From Siderastrea siderea (lineage: Eukaryota; Cnidaria; Anthozoa; Scleractinia; Rhizangiidae), in the NCBI GenBank assembly GCA_964030785.1, contig OZ034975.1:46092569-46156568 (forward strand): a stretch of DNA of 64,000 nucleotides. Direction: 5' to 3'. Shown here piece by piece: positions 12,433-24,584 of this stretch. Position 1 is the first letter of the stretch, and each line of letters opens with the position of its first letter. Under the pieces are notes generated by a model. It had not been told where the DNA came from, searched no databases, and worked only from the letters and a program-made list of their open reading frames with translations. Both the position numbers and the translations under genes were made by a program.

Positions 12433-15400
12433 CCTATTGTTTGTACTGGTTGACAGGTTAATGCTATAATTATCAGGAGTTTGAGAGCGTTTGTACTCGG
12501 CGCTGATAAAAAGCCCGAAACTAATTTTTAAACCTGATGTTAGAATGGTATTTCGTCTTTCAAGAATTCTGAATTTCAAGTGATTTGGTGTTTTACCGGG
12601 GAGGAAAACTTTCTCTTGAAAAACTGTGCCAAATTGAGAATTCAAAGCAAGCGAATTTTAGTGATTTTCAGCAGCTCGCCATGACCTTGAAAATTAATTC
12701 ACAGATCTAAAACAGGACTCAATTACTTCCTACACACTTTAAAAGCAAACTTCCACGCTTAAAACGGGGGGTTTTCTATGGTGCAAATCAAACAGAGCGA
12801 AGTTTACGAGAAGGTATGATACACGTTTATTTCGCGTGTTTACAGGACACGTGCGGTGTAAACATGTTAAATTTTTTTTTCGGGCTTAAAAAAATTTTTC
12901 AAGAAAAAAATGCCACCACGTTTCTTAGATTGCCATAGGGTATCCGTGGAAAATTTATGAGGGAATTTTATTTTTCATCATGTGCCGCCACTCGCTCGAT
13001 GTTAGGGGATATCCCCTCTTAAGTCTTAATTTTCGAGGGTCTTAGTTTTTGGCAACAACCGAATTTATCGTTGGGATGTCATGAAATATCAAATATCTGA
13101 AGATCACCAAGGCTAAGGAAGATTAGTCTTAACTTCTATTCTTAGGATACAACTTAAGATGGAATCCATCAGGAAATTGAGTAATCAGTGGACAAAAATC
13201 TTGTACCAGAATAATTTAAAGTATATCGCATTCCTTTTTATACTTTTTAAGAGCTATAGACATAATTAGTTATCTGTAATAACACCAAAGACAATTTCTT
13301 ATGGGAGCCTGTGAAATTCAAATTCAAATTTCACAGGAATTGTGTAAACACAAGTAAAATAGATAAATTTTTATGCGCAAGATTTCATTTTGTGAAATTT
13401 AAGATTTATTTTCTCGGGCTCCCATAAGAAATTGTCTTTGGGGTTATTACAGATAACAAATTACATCTATAGCTCTCAAAAAATGTAAAAAAGAATGCGA
13501 TATGCCTTAAATTATTCTGGTACAAGATTTTTGTCCACTGAAAATTAAAATTACTCAGTTTCCTAATGGATTGCGTCTTAACTTTTTGCCATGAAGTTAA
13601 TTCTGGATTCTATAGTGAAAAATGTGCTGGCTTTATTCTCCATAAAACAGCATTTTGTGTTGATTATTTGGGAGAAGTCTTTTGAGTTAAAACAAAATGT
13701 TTTTCCCCACTGAAAACCTTAGATTGATCACGTGTTGCCAAGGGATCAAATATCTTTTGTTGTCTCAATCAATTGTTTTAATCATGTTATTACACAAGAG
13801 CAGTTAAGATAACAATGTCAGTCTGACAAGGATGATGTCTTCCGGCTTTGTAAAGATCAAGGGGTTTGTTGTTTCAAGACTCACGTTTGCGTGATTGTCA
13901 CAATGTGTATTGTCTGGTGCTTCAATGAATCAATGCTATTGGCTGTTTCTACAATGTTCTTTGTACCCAGCACGTTAACCTTGGCAAGCATGCAATGGAT
14001 GGCACAGTATCGTGTTTTAATAACAAACCAGTCAAGCTTTTCAGCTTAGTCAGCGCTAGGTTTTGTTTGAGTTCACATGGCAAAGCCAGTTTTCAGGTTA
14101 GCTGCAGAATAGACTTTATCTTGTATACAGACATTTTCTGTTCTCTAGCTAAGATGTGTACATTAGAAAATGTTCTGCGAAAGATGTGGGATCAAAAAGA
14201 GGCGTTTAACCTTAGGTATGGTTTGCTCATTTAGATTGAGATTCTTGTTTTATGGTTTGGGCAGCTATCTTAAAATAGTTGGTTCTTTTTCTTAGTCTAT
14301 CCAAGAGCTTTCAGAATGTTTTTGTTGCTGTAAATTTAATCCTTATATCCGAATTTCATGTGATAGGTGCTCAGTATCGCCTTGCTTGCTCTTTAGGTGT
14401 ATGCCTTCGACGACGTTTTTGATTTCTCTCTCAAAAGAATTCGGGTAAGACTGGTGTAAATAGGGTACTGTACTGTTTTAGTACTTACACCGGGTTTATG
14501 TCAGTGTACTGTATTGAGGGATACAGTTCACCTCTTAGTAGTTATTAGTAATTAGGGTTAAAACACATGGTATTGTCGTGTGAGGCGAATACTCGGGTTA
14601 TTTAAGGCGCTATTTTTTAATGTATATTTTAGCAAAGGATGCTGAAAACATTATCATTACGTACATACATACTTGAACTTTATTTACACACGAATCATTA
14701 ACATTAACATTTTCAATCTAAGCACCGCTTATATTGACGATATCGTAAATTGTTATAAAGCAAATTTAAAAATTGAAATTATAGTAGAAAATCTAGCCTT
14801 TTATATTAATTATTATTATCAAAGACGCTTGCGATATACAGTATCTGGTAATGCCCAGGCCCCAAACGGTCAATTTAGTGTATTGAGCGGTCGCGGCGAA
14901 TGGTCTTACCACAGGGATCCAATCTCACTGTTCGAGATTTGAAGGATTTGTATGGGTCGAAGTCTTGAAAAGTCGAACTCTGCATAAGATATAAAAAAAT
15001 ATATCGATGTTTGCTATTTTAGACTATCGGAAGCTAATACTTTCTGCTTCTAGTGAACACGTGACAATTTTTTCCTCTCGACAGAGCGTCACAAAATGTA
15101 CATCTATGTAATCTGCAACTTGTTTTGCACAGGTCAGAATTGTGTGATGAATAGTCCCGTCATATGTAGTATCACTCTATTTTACTAGTCGAAAGATATT
15201 TCAGGCATAACTTCGGCGGTGTAACATGACACCAAACAGGAGGACGGAATGTGAGTAAAACAAACACAGTTGTAGCCAAGTGCTACGCATTGAAAACTTA
15301 CGATTATAGAGAAAAGTGAACTTAAAATTTTCAGGAAACTTGTAAAAAACAAATGGATGCCTTCTTTGTTAGCCTTCGATATACTTTAGTTTAAATCATG

Positions 15401-16026
15401 GGGAAAAAATCAGCTATCTCTGCGGTTTGTTTTTACATTGAGGTAGTCCGGCATCTGGGATGAAAACGGGAAACGGTCATTCCGGTCGAGTTGCTGAAAC
15501 AAACGCCATCACTATTTACATCGCCTTCTATCTTGTATAATTTCTTTCATAGCTTAAGTTATTTCAGACGTCCTAATCTTTCCATTTTTTTCCCATTTTT
15601 GCAACGCCATCACCAAAACCTATCCTGTGACTTGACCACAACCCGTTGCGTGACAGACAAATTTAGTTAAATCAGACCATAGGTATCTCCAGATTGACTT
15701 CCAAGTAATGAGTAACGACTCCGCCAACACATTCACATCCCTTAACGAATGGCAAATGAATTTCTAAAATCTCCCAGTGTTAATTCCCTGAAGAAAATAA
15801 ATAACTTTGCAGCGAGATCTCCACATTCATCTCAGAAACCGGACTGTTATAGGAGATAACGGTCGATTCCACGCGTCAAGATGGCCCTTGAACAGTACAC
15901 CTAAAACTTGACAAAACCTGGCATTTAGACAAAATCGTATTCAAGGTAAGCTAGATATGACCTTTATCCTGTACTTTTCACCCAAATACCAAAGGAAACA
16001 AGGAAAAAATTCCAAGTTTTCGGGAG
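12433..16026. repeat. Array unit 4, with internal inversion
   Basis: Full-length unit, still exactly 3,594 bp, because a 169-bp stretch (15682-15850) is inverted in place without gain or loss of bases. It also has a private G-to-A change near 15147. Confidence 0.9.
15682..15850. other. 169-bp exact inversion inside array unit 4
   Basis: In units 1-3 the segment equivalent to 4900-5068 runs from ATAACAGTCC to GGAGATACC. In unit 4 the same segment is the reverse complement, from GGTATCTCC to GGACTGTTAT. The flanks are unchanged (ACCATA on the left, AGGAGATAACGG on the right). No obvious inverted repeat brackets the segment. Confidence 0.9.
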
Positions 16027-19000
16027 CCTATTGTTTGTACTGGTTGACAGGTTAATGCTATAATTATCAGGAGTTTGAGAGCGTTTGTACTCGGCACTGA
16101 TAAAAAGCCCGAAACTAATTTTTAATCCTGATGTTAGAATGGTATTTCGTCTTTCAAGAATTCTGAATTTCAAGTGATTTGGTGTTTTACCGGGGAGGAA
16201 AACTTTCTCTTGAAAAACTGTGCCAAATTGAGAATTCAAAGCAAGCGAATTTTAGTGATTTTCAGTAGCTCGCCATGACCTTGAAAATTAATTCACAGAT
16301 CTAAAACAGGACTCAATTACTTCCTACACACTTTAAAAGCAAACTTCCACGCTTAAAACGGGGGGTTTTCTATGGTGCAAATCAAACAGAGCGAAGTTTA
16401 CGAGAAGGTATGATACACGTTTATTTCGCGTGTTTACAGGACACGTGTGGTGTAAACATGTTAAATTTTTTTTCGGGCTTAAAAAAATTTTTCAAGAAAA
16501 AAATGCCACCACGTTTCTTAGATTGCCATAGGGTATCCGTGGAAAATTTATGAGGGAATTTTATTTTTCATCATGTGCCGCCACTCGCTCGATGTTAGGG
16601 GATATCCCCTCTTAAGTCTTAATTTTCGAGGGTCTTAGTTTTTGGCAACAACCGAATTTATCGTTGGGATGTCATGAAATATCAAATATCTGAAGATCAC
16701 CAAGGCTAAGGAAGATTAGTCTTAACTTCTATTCTTAGGATACAACTTAAGATGGAATCCATCAGGAAATTGAGTAATCAGTGGACAAAAATCTTGTACC
16801 AGAATAATTTAAAGTATATCGCATTCCTTTTTATACTTTTTAAGAGCTATAGACATAATTAGTTATCTGTAATAACACCAAAGACAATTTCTTATGGGAG
16901 CCTGTGAAATTCAAATTCAAATTTCACAGGAATTGTGTAAACACGAGTAAAATAGATAAATTTTTATGCGCAAGATTTCATTTTGTGAAATTTAAGATTT
17001 ATTTTCTCGGGCTCCCATAAGAAATTGTCTTTGGGGTTATTACAGATAACAAATTACATCTATAGCTCTCAAAAAATGTAAAAAAGAATGCGATATGCCT
17101 TAAATTATTCTGGTACAAGATTTTTGTCCACTGAAAATTAAAATTACTCAGTTTCCTAATGGATTGCGTCTTAACTTTTTGCCATGAAGTTAATTCTGGA
17201 TTCTATAGTGAAAAATGTGCTGGCTTTATTCTCCGTAAAACAGCATTTTGTGTTGATTATTTGGGAGAAGTCTTTTGAGTTAAAACAAAATGTTTTTCCC
17301 CACTGAAAACCTTAGATTGATCACCTGTTGCCAAGGGATCAAATATCTTTTGTTGTCTCAATCAATTGTTTTAATCATGTTATTTCACAAGAGCAGTTAA
17401 GATAACAATGTCAGTCTGACAAGGATGATGTCTTCCGGCTTTGTAAAGATCAAGGGGTTTGTTGTTTCAAGACTCACGTTTGCGTGATTGTCACAATGTG
17501 TATTGTCTGGTGCTTCAATGAATCAATGCTATTGGCTGTTTCTACAATGTTCTTTGTACCCAGCACGTTAACCTTGGCAAGCATGCAATGGATGGCACAG
17601 TATCGTGTTTTAATAACAAACCAGTCAAGCTTTTCAGCTTAGTCAGCGCTAGGTTTTGTTTGAGTTCACATGGCAAAGCCAGTTTTCAGGTTAGCTGCAG
17701 AATAGACTTTATCTTGTATACAGACATTTTCTGTTCTCTAGCTAAGATGTGTACATTAGAAAATGTTCTGCGAAAGATGTGGGATCAAAAAGAGGCGTTT
17801 AACTTTAGGTATGGTTTGCTCATTTAGATTGAGATTCTTGTTTTATGGTTTTGGCAGCTATCTTAAAATAGTTGGTTCTTTTTCTTAGTCTATCCAAGAG
17901 CTTTCAGAATGTTTTTGTTGCTGTAAATTTAATCCTTATATCCGAATTTCATGTGTTAGGTGCTCAGTATCGCCTTGCTTGCTCTTTAGGTGTATGCCTT
18001 CGACGACGTTTTTGATTTCTCTCTCAAAAGAATTCGGGTAAGACTGGTGTAAATAGGGTACTGTACTGTTTTAGTACTTACACCGGGTTTATGTCAGTGT
18101 ACTGTATTGAGGGATACAGTTCACCTCTTAGTAGTTATTAGTAATTAGGGTTAAAACACATGGTATTGTCGTGTGAGGCGAATACTCGGGTTATTTAAGG
18201 CGCTATTTTTTAATGTATATTTTAGCAAAGGATGCTGAAAACATTATCATTACGTACATACATACTTGAACTTTATTTACACACGAATCATTAACATTAA
18301 CATTTTCAATCTAAGCACCGCTTATATTGACGATATCGTAAATTGTTATAAAGCAAATTTAAAAATTGAAATTATAGTAGAAAATCTAGCCTTTTATATT
18401 TAACAATTATTCTACGAGGGGGCGCTGGATATGAAATGATAGATAACCAACGAGGCGCGTAGCGCCGAGTTGGTTATAATCATTTGATATCCAGCAAGCC
18501 CGAGTAGAATAATTGTTTTATTAAAAACTTAACTACTATTTTTGTTAAAAAAATCAAGAAAGAAAGAGAAAAATGAGAAAAGGGATAAAAAGGGAGCAAG
18601 AATCGATCACATGACTGAACGAAAAAGGCGCCAAAACCTTGCGAAGTGTTGCAGCGTTTCATTGCAAAGCTGAATGAATCAATGAAAACTGCTCGAAAGT
18701 GAACGAAGTGGCACAAGTTTGGGAAAAAAATCTTCAAATCATTGGCTATGAAATATGGTACATGTTTGATTTTTCCCGAAACATTGTTTGTAATCATCGT
18801 TCAAAGCGGATTGAAGCTGTACAATTTCACCATATTAGCTGCTGGAGTTGAAACAGAACAAGTTTGTAATCAGTTCGCACAACGGAGCCATCATGTGCGT
18901 GTTTGATCGAAATGAAGACAGAACCAATTTGAACTTGAAGAAGTAATTTCTATGCAGCTCAGAAGCAAGATTACTGTAGCGAGGAACATTAGAATTCACC

Positions 19001-19940
19001 ATCATAGTTTGTTTAATGCAAAGCACAAAATGCAGTTGTTCTCGGTTTAGAGGTTGCGGACGGAATGGTAAAAACAACATGCAAACAACTGGAAAAGCGA
19101 TTCAACTCCGTTTACATGGCATCCGATTTCTATCTGAGCCTTTGGACCTGTTGGAACACAGAGCTACAACGAGTGCAGGTAAACCAGTGTCAATTTTGCG
19201 TGTTAAAGCCGAAAAACATTTTCGCCCTTCCTGCGGCCTTCTTGGTAGCTTGCAGCTGTAGTTTGTTTAGTACTTGTTTAGACTGCTTCATGATTTTCGC
19301 ACCGAATCGTCATGAATGTGTGACAGTTGTTATTAAATGCTTCTGCTCCATTTCACTGTGTTTTATTTTGTCTTGTCTTGATATTTTGAAGTGGAAAGGC
19401 TTCCTGATAAAACCTACCGTTTGTTCAATTTTAATGATCGACGTGACGATCGATGAAAGAAATTAATTGTAAACACAACGCTCAATGCTTAAATTTCTAA
19501 TTTCTTTTTCTGCACAGTTTCTTCAAACAATTTTGACTTGTGTTAGACGACGCTGTTAGTGACCCTGTTTGAATTTCTGCTTAATTCAATTCGCTGCCAA
19601 GTGATTTTTCTTGTCTATTTTTCTCGCCGGGTTGCTGGCGAGGAAAAAACTTCCAGCTCACTTTGTTCATTTTGTTGTTGAGTGTTCATTGTCCATATTT
19701 GGTCACAGCAGGTATATGAGCTGATAGCCTGGCTCCGTTCAGCCAATCAGAATGGTAGAAATCCAATATACCTAGTCCAGTTTTTAATAATAATTATTAT
19801 TATCAAAGACGCTTGCGATATACAGTATCTGGTAATGCCCAGGCCCCAAACGGTCAATTTAGTGTATTGAGCGGTCGCGGCGAATGGTCTTACCACAGGG
19901 ATCCAATCTCACTGTTCGAGATTTGAAGGATTTGTATGGG
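16027..19940. repeat. Array unit 5, truncated and interrupted
   Basis: Unit sequence runs from 16027 to 18400, is interrupted, and resumes at 19792 until 19940. One T is missing from the run near 16468, and there are several private substitutions. It holds about 70 percent of a unit. Confidence 0.9.
18401..19791. mobile_element. 1.39-kb insertion in array unit 5
   Basis: The array sequence stops after CTTTTATATT (18400) and resumes at AATTATTATTATC (19792). The inserted DNA opens with a perfect-stem hairpin (18402-18517): AACAATTATTCTAC pairs with GTAGAATAATTGTT, with nested stems GGATAT/ATATCC and ATAACCAAC/GTTGGTTAT around a GGCGCGTAGCGCC core. No transposase is recognisable. The frame at 19065-19466 is open for 133 codons but matches nothing I know. 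A non-autonomous DNA transposon is likely; the target duplication is short or obscured by AT-rich flanks. Confidence 0.7.
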
Positions 19941-20430
19941 ATATTAGGAGGTTCGTAAAATATCGCAAATAATGTTGATATTTTTCTTCAAAATAAACGT
20001 GAACTTAACTCAATTGTTGTATTTTGCATCCTTGCAGTTGTTAATGGCGAATATTGGCGATTTTGAAGGTTTTGCGTTAGGCGTTTACCTATACCTGAGA
20101 GTAATTATTCTCAGGTCCTCTTTGGTCCTCTGGGATAGCCTAAAGCGCCCTTGTTGGTGTTTGAGTGATGCAACGAAAGATCGTTTTGCTTCAATTCTGT
20201 TTCGGACAGTTACACTTTATGATTTTATATGAGGAGAAGTTTCTGTGAAAAAAATTGCAAATCTAACGCAAACGCGCAACTTGCGCGCGTGACTCACGCG
20301 CGCACTTTTTCTATAGAAGTCAATAGAACCTAACCCTGGATCTGAGTCATCAAAGTGCAATGGAGCACAATAAAATTGATTCATGTTGATTTCCCATACT
20401 TTTGTTTGGTAGCAATACAAGACAAGCTAG
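19941..20430. other. Spacer between the array and gene copy A
   Basis: No gene is supported. It holds AT-rich sequence with a short GC-rich inverted motif (GCGCGCAACTTGCGCGC-like, about 20265-20300). Confidence 0.4.
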
Positions 20431-20869
20431 ATTGAATTTATGAAAGTGTGATTTGTACTAGAGGAAAAACAACAATGATTATTTTCCTGAAATAGCACCA
20501 GCCCCCGCACGTACCGTGACAGTTAAGGGTTTGTTACTTGAATTATCGGTGAACGTGAAAGCCCACTGGGCTTTATTTAACTGAACGTTATTCACTAAAT
20601 CAAGTTGAATAGCGTTTCAGCGTCGATCACGTCGGTGCATGGGACATTCGACTTTGCCACTGTCTTCAGTGTAAAAACCCAAGTGGCAGACTCTAAAGGA
20701 ACTGCAGTTTTGAGAAAACTAAATTGTCATTTTCGGTTCGTGTTTTCACTCTTGTCTTTTTTCTTTCTCATATATCAATTGCAACCTTTTCGTCACGCTG
20801 TTCAATTCAGTAATGTTTGCCTCTTTCCCTAGTGAAAAGGAAGTGAAGCAAGTGTACGGAGCTTTAACC

Positions 20870-21136
20870 ATGACGGCCGAGGTGTTCACAGCAGCTTTGC
20901 TTATCTTGATGTTGGCTGTACTGTGGTGTATGATCAAGAACTACCGAGCTGTGATGGCGGCCCGTAACCGGACAGCCTCAGTCCCAGTTCAGTGTTCAGA
21001 AATGGAAGAACAGCAGAGAGATCTTGGAGCAGCTAACTGGAGGGAGCGGGCTAGAGAAAGAAACTGGCAAACTGTCAATCTAAGGCCTGGGAGACGAGCG
21101 CGCCCGCGAGAACATGACGAACGATGCGCTGAGTAA
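20870..21136 (+). CDS. Small single-pass membrane protein, copy A
   Basis: ATG at 20870, 88 residues. Residues 5-22 form one hydrophobic segment followed by K-N-Y-R, which predicts an outside N-terminus and a cytoplasmic tail. The tail is polar and Arg-rich (WRERARERNW, GRRARPRE). Gene model by comparison with the three sister copies: exon 1 ends near 20735, exon 2 begins after TTTCCCTAG (20833) and ends at 21132 before GTAAGT, and exon 3 begins at 21713. An AATAAA lies at 21931-21936. Copy A lost one base near the end, so the frame runs past the sister copies' TGA; read unspliced it stops at TAA 21134-21136, while splicing would add about nine residues. The family is unknown to me. Confidence 0.55.
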   Translation: MTAEVFTAALLILMLAVLWCMIKNYRAVMAARNRTASVPVQCSEMEEQQRDLGAANWRERARERNWQTVNLRPGRRARPREHDERCAE

Positions 21137-21930
21137 GTAATAATAATAAGTACAACAAGATGTAGGATAATTAAATTGTACACTCTTTTAAATCCCAGTT
21201 CTCTTAGTTTACTTGCATGAGACATCCTTCTGTATTTTGTTTTGAAAAGGAAAACCTGCATTTTAATACGGACCATAGGTTTTGTTACGCCGTGTTTTGT
21301 CAGGTTTAACGTACAACAAATGAAGCGGCTTAAGCGGTATTTCTTACAAGCTTAGGATGTCTCCTGAGTACACAAATTCCAACTCCATTTCGTTGTTTTT
21401 ATGATTCTGTTGTTACAAGTCTTCATTTTTCGTGTTTTTTTTAAAGCCGAGTGAAGTTCATTTTTACTACTGTCAGAAAGCTACTTGTAGTTAATACTAG
21501 TTGATAAGCAAGAATCACATTTCAAAACCTTTTCAGCGTGTTCGTTTGCTAGTTTTTAAGGGACCGAAAAAAAGCTAACCTTTTCAATGCCACGTTTCGT
21601 TATACTGTAGAAAAATGACTCGTTATGCTATAGAACCATATCTCGTTGTAGTAACCAATTTTGTAAATATTGATAAAATGATTGTTACTGCTTTTCTTTA
21701 TTTTTTGTTTAGGTCGTCCTTGGATTTCCAAGATTATTAAGAGTTGCTCATCACAGTTTTATGCTTTGTGAAAGTTTCTTGAATGCTGCTTTAGAATACA
21801 GATATCCTAGGAGAGGATATTGCTAATCATTGCAAGGATTACCTACTACTCAAGCTTTATAAACATGATAATCAAGAAATAGCGTTTTAGCACGTAACAC
21901 AGTTTACTTGCAGCCAGTTTTAATTAGGTG

Positions 21931-21936
21931 AATAAA
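21931..21936 (+). promoter_or_regulatory. Poly(A) signal, copy A
   Basis: AATAAA inside a block (GTGAATAAAACTCAACAC) kept in all four gene copies. It lies about 220 bp into the proposed third exon. Confidence 0.45.
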
Positions 21937-22273
21937 ACTCAACACAATACAACAAAAACGGTAGCTTTTGGACATTCCTGTTTAATGTCATAGCACGAGG
22001 GATAATAAGTTCTGTATAGGAATCCAATGTAATGTAACATCTTCGTAATATTAATAATGCGAAGTTGAAGTTCGACTCGGCGAGAAATGAAAGACACGAG
22101 CAGGCGATAGAATAGCCGCTAGGCGGAAAACTCGAGCTAATTAGGCGTAAAGACCGGACCAAACGATCGAGAGTTATTCAAAAAGAGTTCAAATTAAGAA
22201 ATGACGACGACCATCGCAGTGAAGATATCCACTTAAGGCAAATGAAAAAGAAAAACCTGAAAAAAAAAATTCA

Positions 22274-22345
22274 GGCTTGAATGGGATTCGAACCCACGAC
22301 GATGCGATTCCAGTGCGGTGCTCTAACCAACTGAGCTATTAAACC
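22274..22345 (-). tRNA. tRNA-like sequence A (tRNA relic or SINE head)
   Basis: The minus strand has a good A box (TAGCTCAGTTGG) and a perfect B box (GGTTCGAATCC). The acceptor pairs six of seven (GGTTTAA with TCAAGCC), the T stem pairs, and position 33 is T with anticodon GGA. A T-run (Pol III terminator-like) follows at once. It sits about 1.1 kb downstream of gene copy A on the opposite strand, as in the other copies. The anticodon stem is imperfect, so a functional tRNA is uncertain. Confidence 0.5.
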
Positions 22346-22600
22346 AGCTGGGAGCTAAATTGATCTCTTCACTGCAATGATCGTCATCATTTTTTGTTTT
22401 ATCCGCAATTCATATGTATGGTATTTCATATATTCGGATACAGGCAGCCCAGACTCACGACATAACTGTTGGGAAAACTATAAGGGTTTGCATGGGACCT
22501 GTAAGATGCCTAAAAAGCTCACCGTATGTCCGTATCGTAGTTTATTAAGGTGAAAATCAATAAAATAAACTTACTTTGCAACATTTTGTGTCCTGTTTTG

Positions 22601-22711
22601 TCTCGAGTGTGGTAGAGGTCATTTTGTTGATTTTCTTGATCCCGTTCTTCCGTCTAAAATGAAGGAAAGAGCCGGAAACGGGAAAATCAGCAAAATGACC
22701 TCTACGATACT
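22601..22711. repeat. 111-bp imperfect palindrome
   Basis: CTCGAGTGTGGTAGAGGTCA at the left is matched by TGACCTCTACGATACTCGAG at the right, with GATTTTC/GAAAATC also paired. It lies at the distal end of repeat copy A. The other copies keep only the left half plus related sequence. Confidence 0.7.
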
Positions 22712-23145
22712 CGAGGTCAATCTCCGGTTTGCCAAAACAGTGTTCAAGAGGGAACCAGAACGAATCTTGTCGTGCATTTATTAACGAAACCCCTTCCGCC
22801 GGCTGGTATGTCAGAGGATAAAGCCCGTGGCTGAAAGATTGTCCGAAATATGAACAGTTTGCCTGTAAAATTTTGAGGACAATCTTTTAGCCAAGTGCAT
22901 TATCATCTGATATACCAGCAAGCCTGAGAGGGGTTTACTTATTTTATAACCCTTTGTCGTGCTAAAGAAGACAAGAAATTCTGAAGAATTTATAGGCGGC
23001 CGATAGTCTCTCTCCTCCCCTTTTCCTAGGGAAAACAAAAACTTTAATAGTTCTTGGTTTCCGGTGACCTGTTATGGACAATTTGCACTTTCGGTATGTG
23101 AGGAATTAAGTAATCACTAGCCTTTGTAAACGAGTTACCATTTAA

Positions 23146-23667
23146 GGACGTTCGCGGGAAAAACTTCTACAACACAGATTTCTTTCATACTTCTGCTACA
23201 GTCAGATAATGAGTTACCTGCATTGATTCGCTGTACACCCACTTCCTCAGTCAAATTTTATTTAAGTGGGTCTGTCAAGTAAATAATTTGAACTGGTGTC
23301 ATCCTTTCAGTTAAACTTAACCTTTAAGGTGGGCTTTTGCCAACAAACGTGCAGTAAAACAGTGAGCGGAATTCAATGATACATGGGCAGAAAAGTTGAA
23401 AAAAATCAAACTTCCACAACAGAGATTTCCTTCAATTTTCATGAAACGTAGATAATCGATAAAGAAAGTGATCCAGCAATAGAAAATCTGAGGTCACCGA
23501 ACATTTTATAGAGTTAACCCATGCATAGATATTAAAATGGCCACCAGCGCCATATATCTCTACATTGTCTACATTCTTCAACAGCGCCGCGCTCGATGCC
23601 TCAAATGGCACGACATCGCAACATGAATTGCGTGCGCAGTCAGGATGCGCAATTAGCGCGAACGTCC
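23146..23667. mobile_element. 522-bp MITE flanked by TTAA/TTGA
   Basis: Terminal inverted repeats GGACGTTCGCG and CGCGAACGTCC. The left flank is TTAA (23142-23145) and the right flank TTGA (23668-23671), a once-mutated TTAA target duplication. TTAA targets are typical of the piggyBac and Kolobok superfamilies. No transposase is present, so it is non-autonomous. Confidence 0.7.
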
Positions 23668-24584
23668 TTGAAGTGGTTTAAACTTCGCGATATTGGTCAC
23701 ATAGGTCTACATTACTCTGCGTATAGACTAACCGTACTGAGCATTTAATTTGTGTCTAGGTTGCTAAAGATTAGTTTTCCTCGGAGTCTTGCAAGGGGGC
23801 CATTTTTAAGTAGGCGTCTAAAGTATCCTGGGTTTTGCCCCTAGCGGAGTCATCCAAGCAAAGCGTAATATACTGTTAAAATGACTACCTAATTGGGTGA
23901 TAAATCTAATAATCTCTATACTTATGATAATCTGCATGACACGTCACAACACACCAAAAATTACTGGCAACCTGTCTTCACCATTTTATCCGGAAAACAA
24001 TAAAGCACAGTTCCTAACCTGAGTGAAATCTCGGCGCTGACAGATAATTTTGCTAAAAATGTGGCATTCTGACGGAGTGATACTTGCCTGGATGATATCA
24101 TTTCTTCATTTCAGTAATAAAGCTGAAAGTGCTTTCATATCGGAAGGAACTTTGGAGGAAATACATTTTATTGACGTTTGTCAGTTTGTGGTTTTACAGT
24201 TTAACTAACTCTTGAACAAAAATCACACACGAATGAAGAAAAGATTAAAATTCACGAATCTATTGCGCTGCTTGTATAATGTCCTATAATAGAAAATCAC
24301 GAGAAACTCAGGGGTCGGCTACCATTAAACTTCGTGATATTGTATCATATAGGTCACCGTTTATTAGGATATACGATATGCAGTTAAATCAAGTGCAGGG
24401 AGTCAACAATATGATTTTGTTCCTAAAATAGATCAATGCTTCAACAAGCTTGTCTCGGCGCGGCTTGTCAGCTATCAGGGGCGTGTTCCTTAAATACGCG
24501 TGACTACAAAATTGTGTATTTAACGAGTTCACTTTCACTTTCGGAGGAGTTTGAATATTGTAAGGTCACTAGTGTTGAACTTCA

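Larger units (their letters stand above)
1651..19940. repeat. Tandem array of a 3,594-bp unit, about 4.7 copies
   Basis: Copies start at 1651, 5245, 8839, 12433 and 16027, exactly 3,594 bp apart. Identity is about 99 percent by eye. The array opens abruptly after unrelated sequence at 1650 and ends at 19940, about 2.5 kb into unit 5, where the sequence diverges. Unit 5 is split by an insertion at 18401-19791. I see no rRNA, snRNA, tRNA, histone or transposase gene in the unit. The short ORFs repeated in each copy (79, 89 and 91 residues) carry no recognisable domain. A satellite-like or recent unequal-exchange amplification fits best; an assembly duplication is the main alternative, although copy-specific variants argue against it. 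Confidence 0.95.

Noticed and set aside
3213..17827. Repeated 79-, 89- and 91-codon frames in the array units
   Set aside because: The units are about 99 percent identical, so recurrence gives no evidence of selection; no domain, no splice context, and the 91-codon frame reads through a unit junction.
19065..19466. 133-codon frame in the unit 5 insertion
   Set aside because: Cysteine- and phenylalanine-rich with no domain; overlapping frames equally open.
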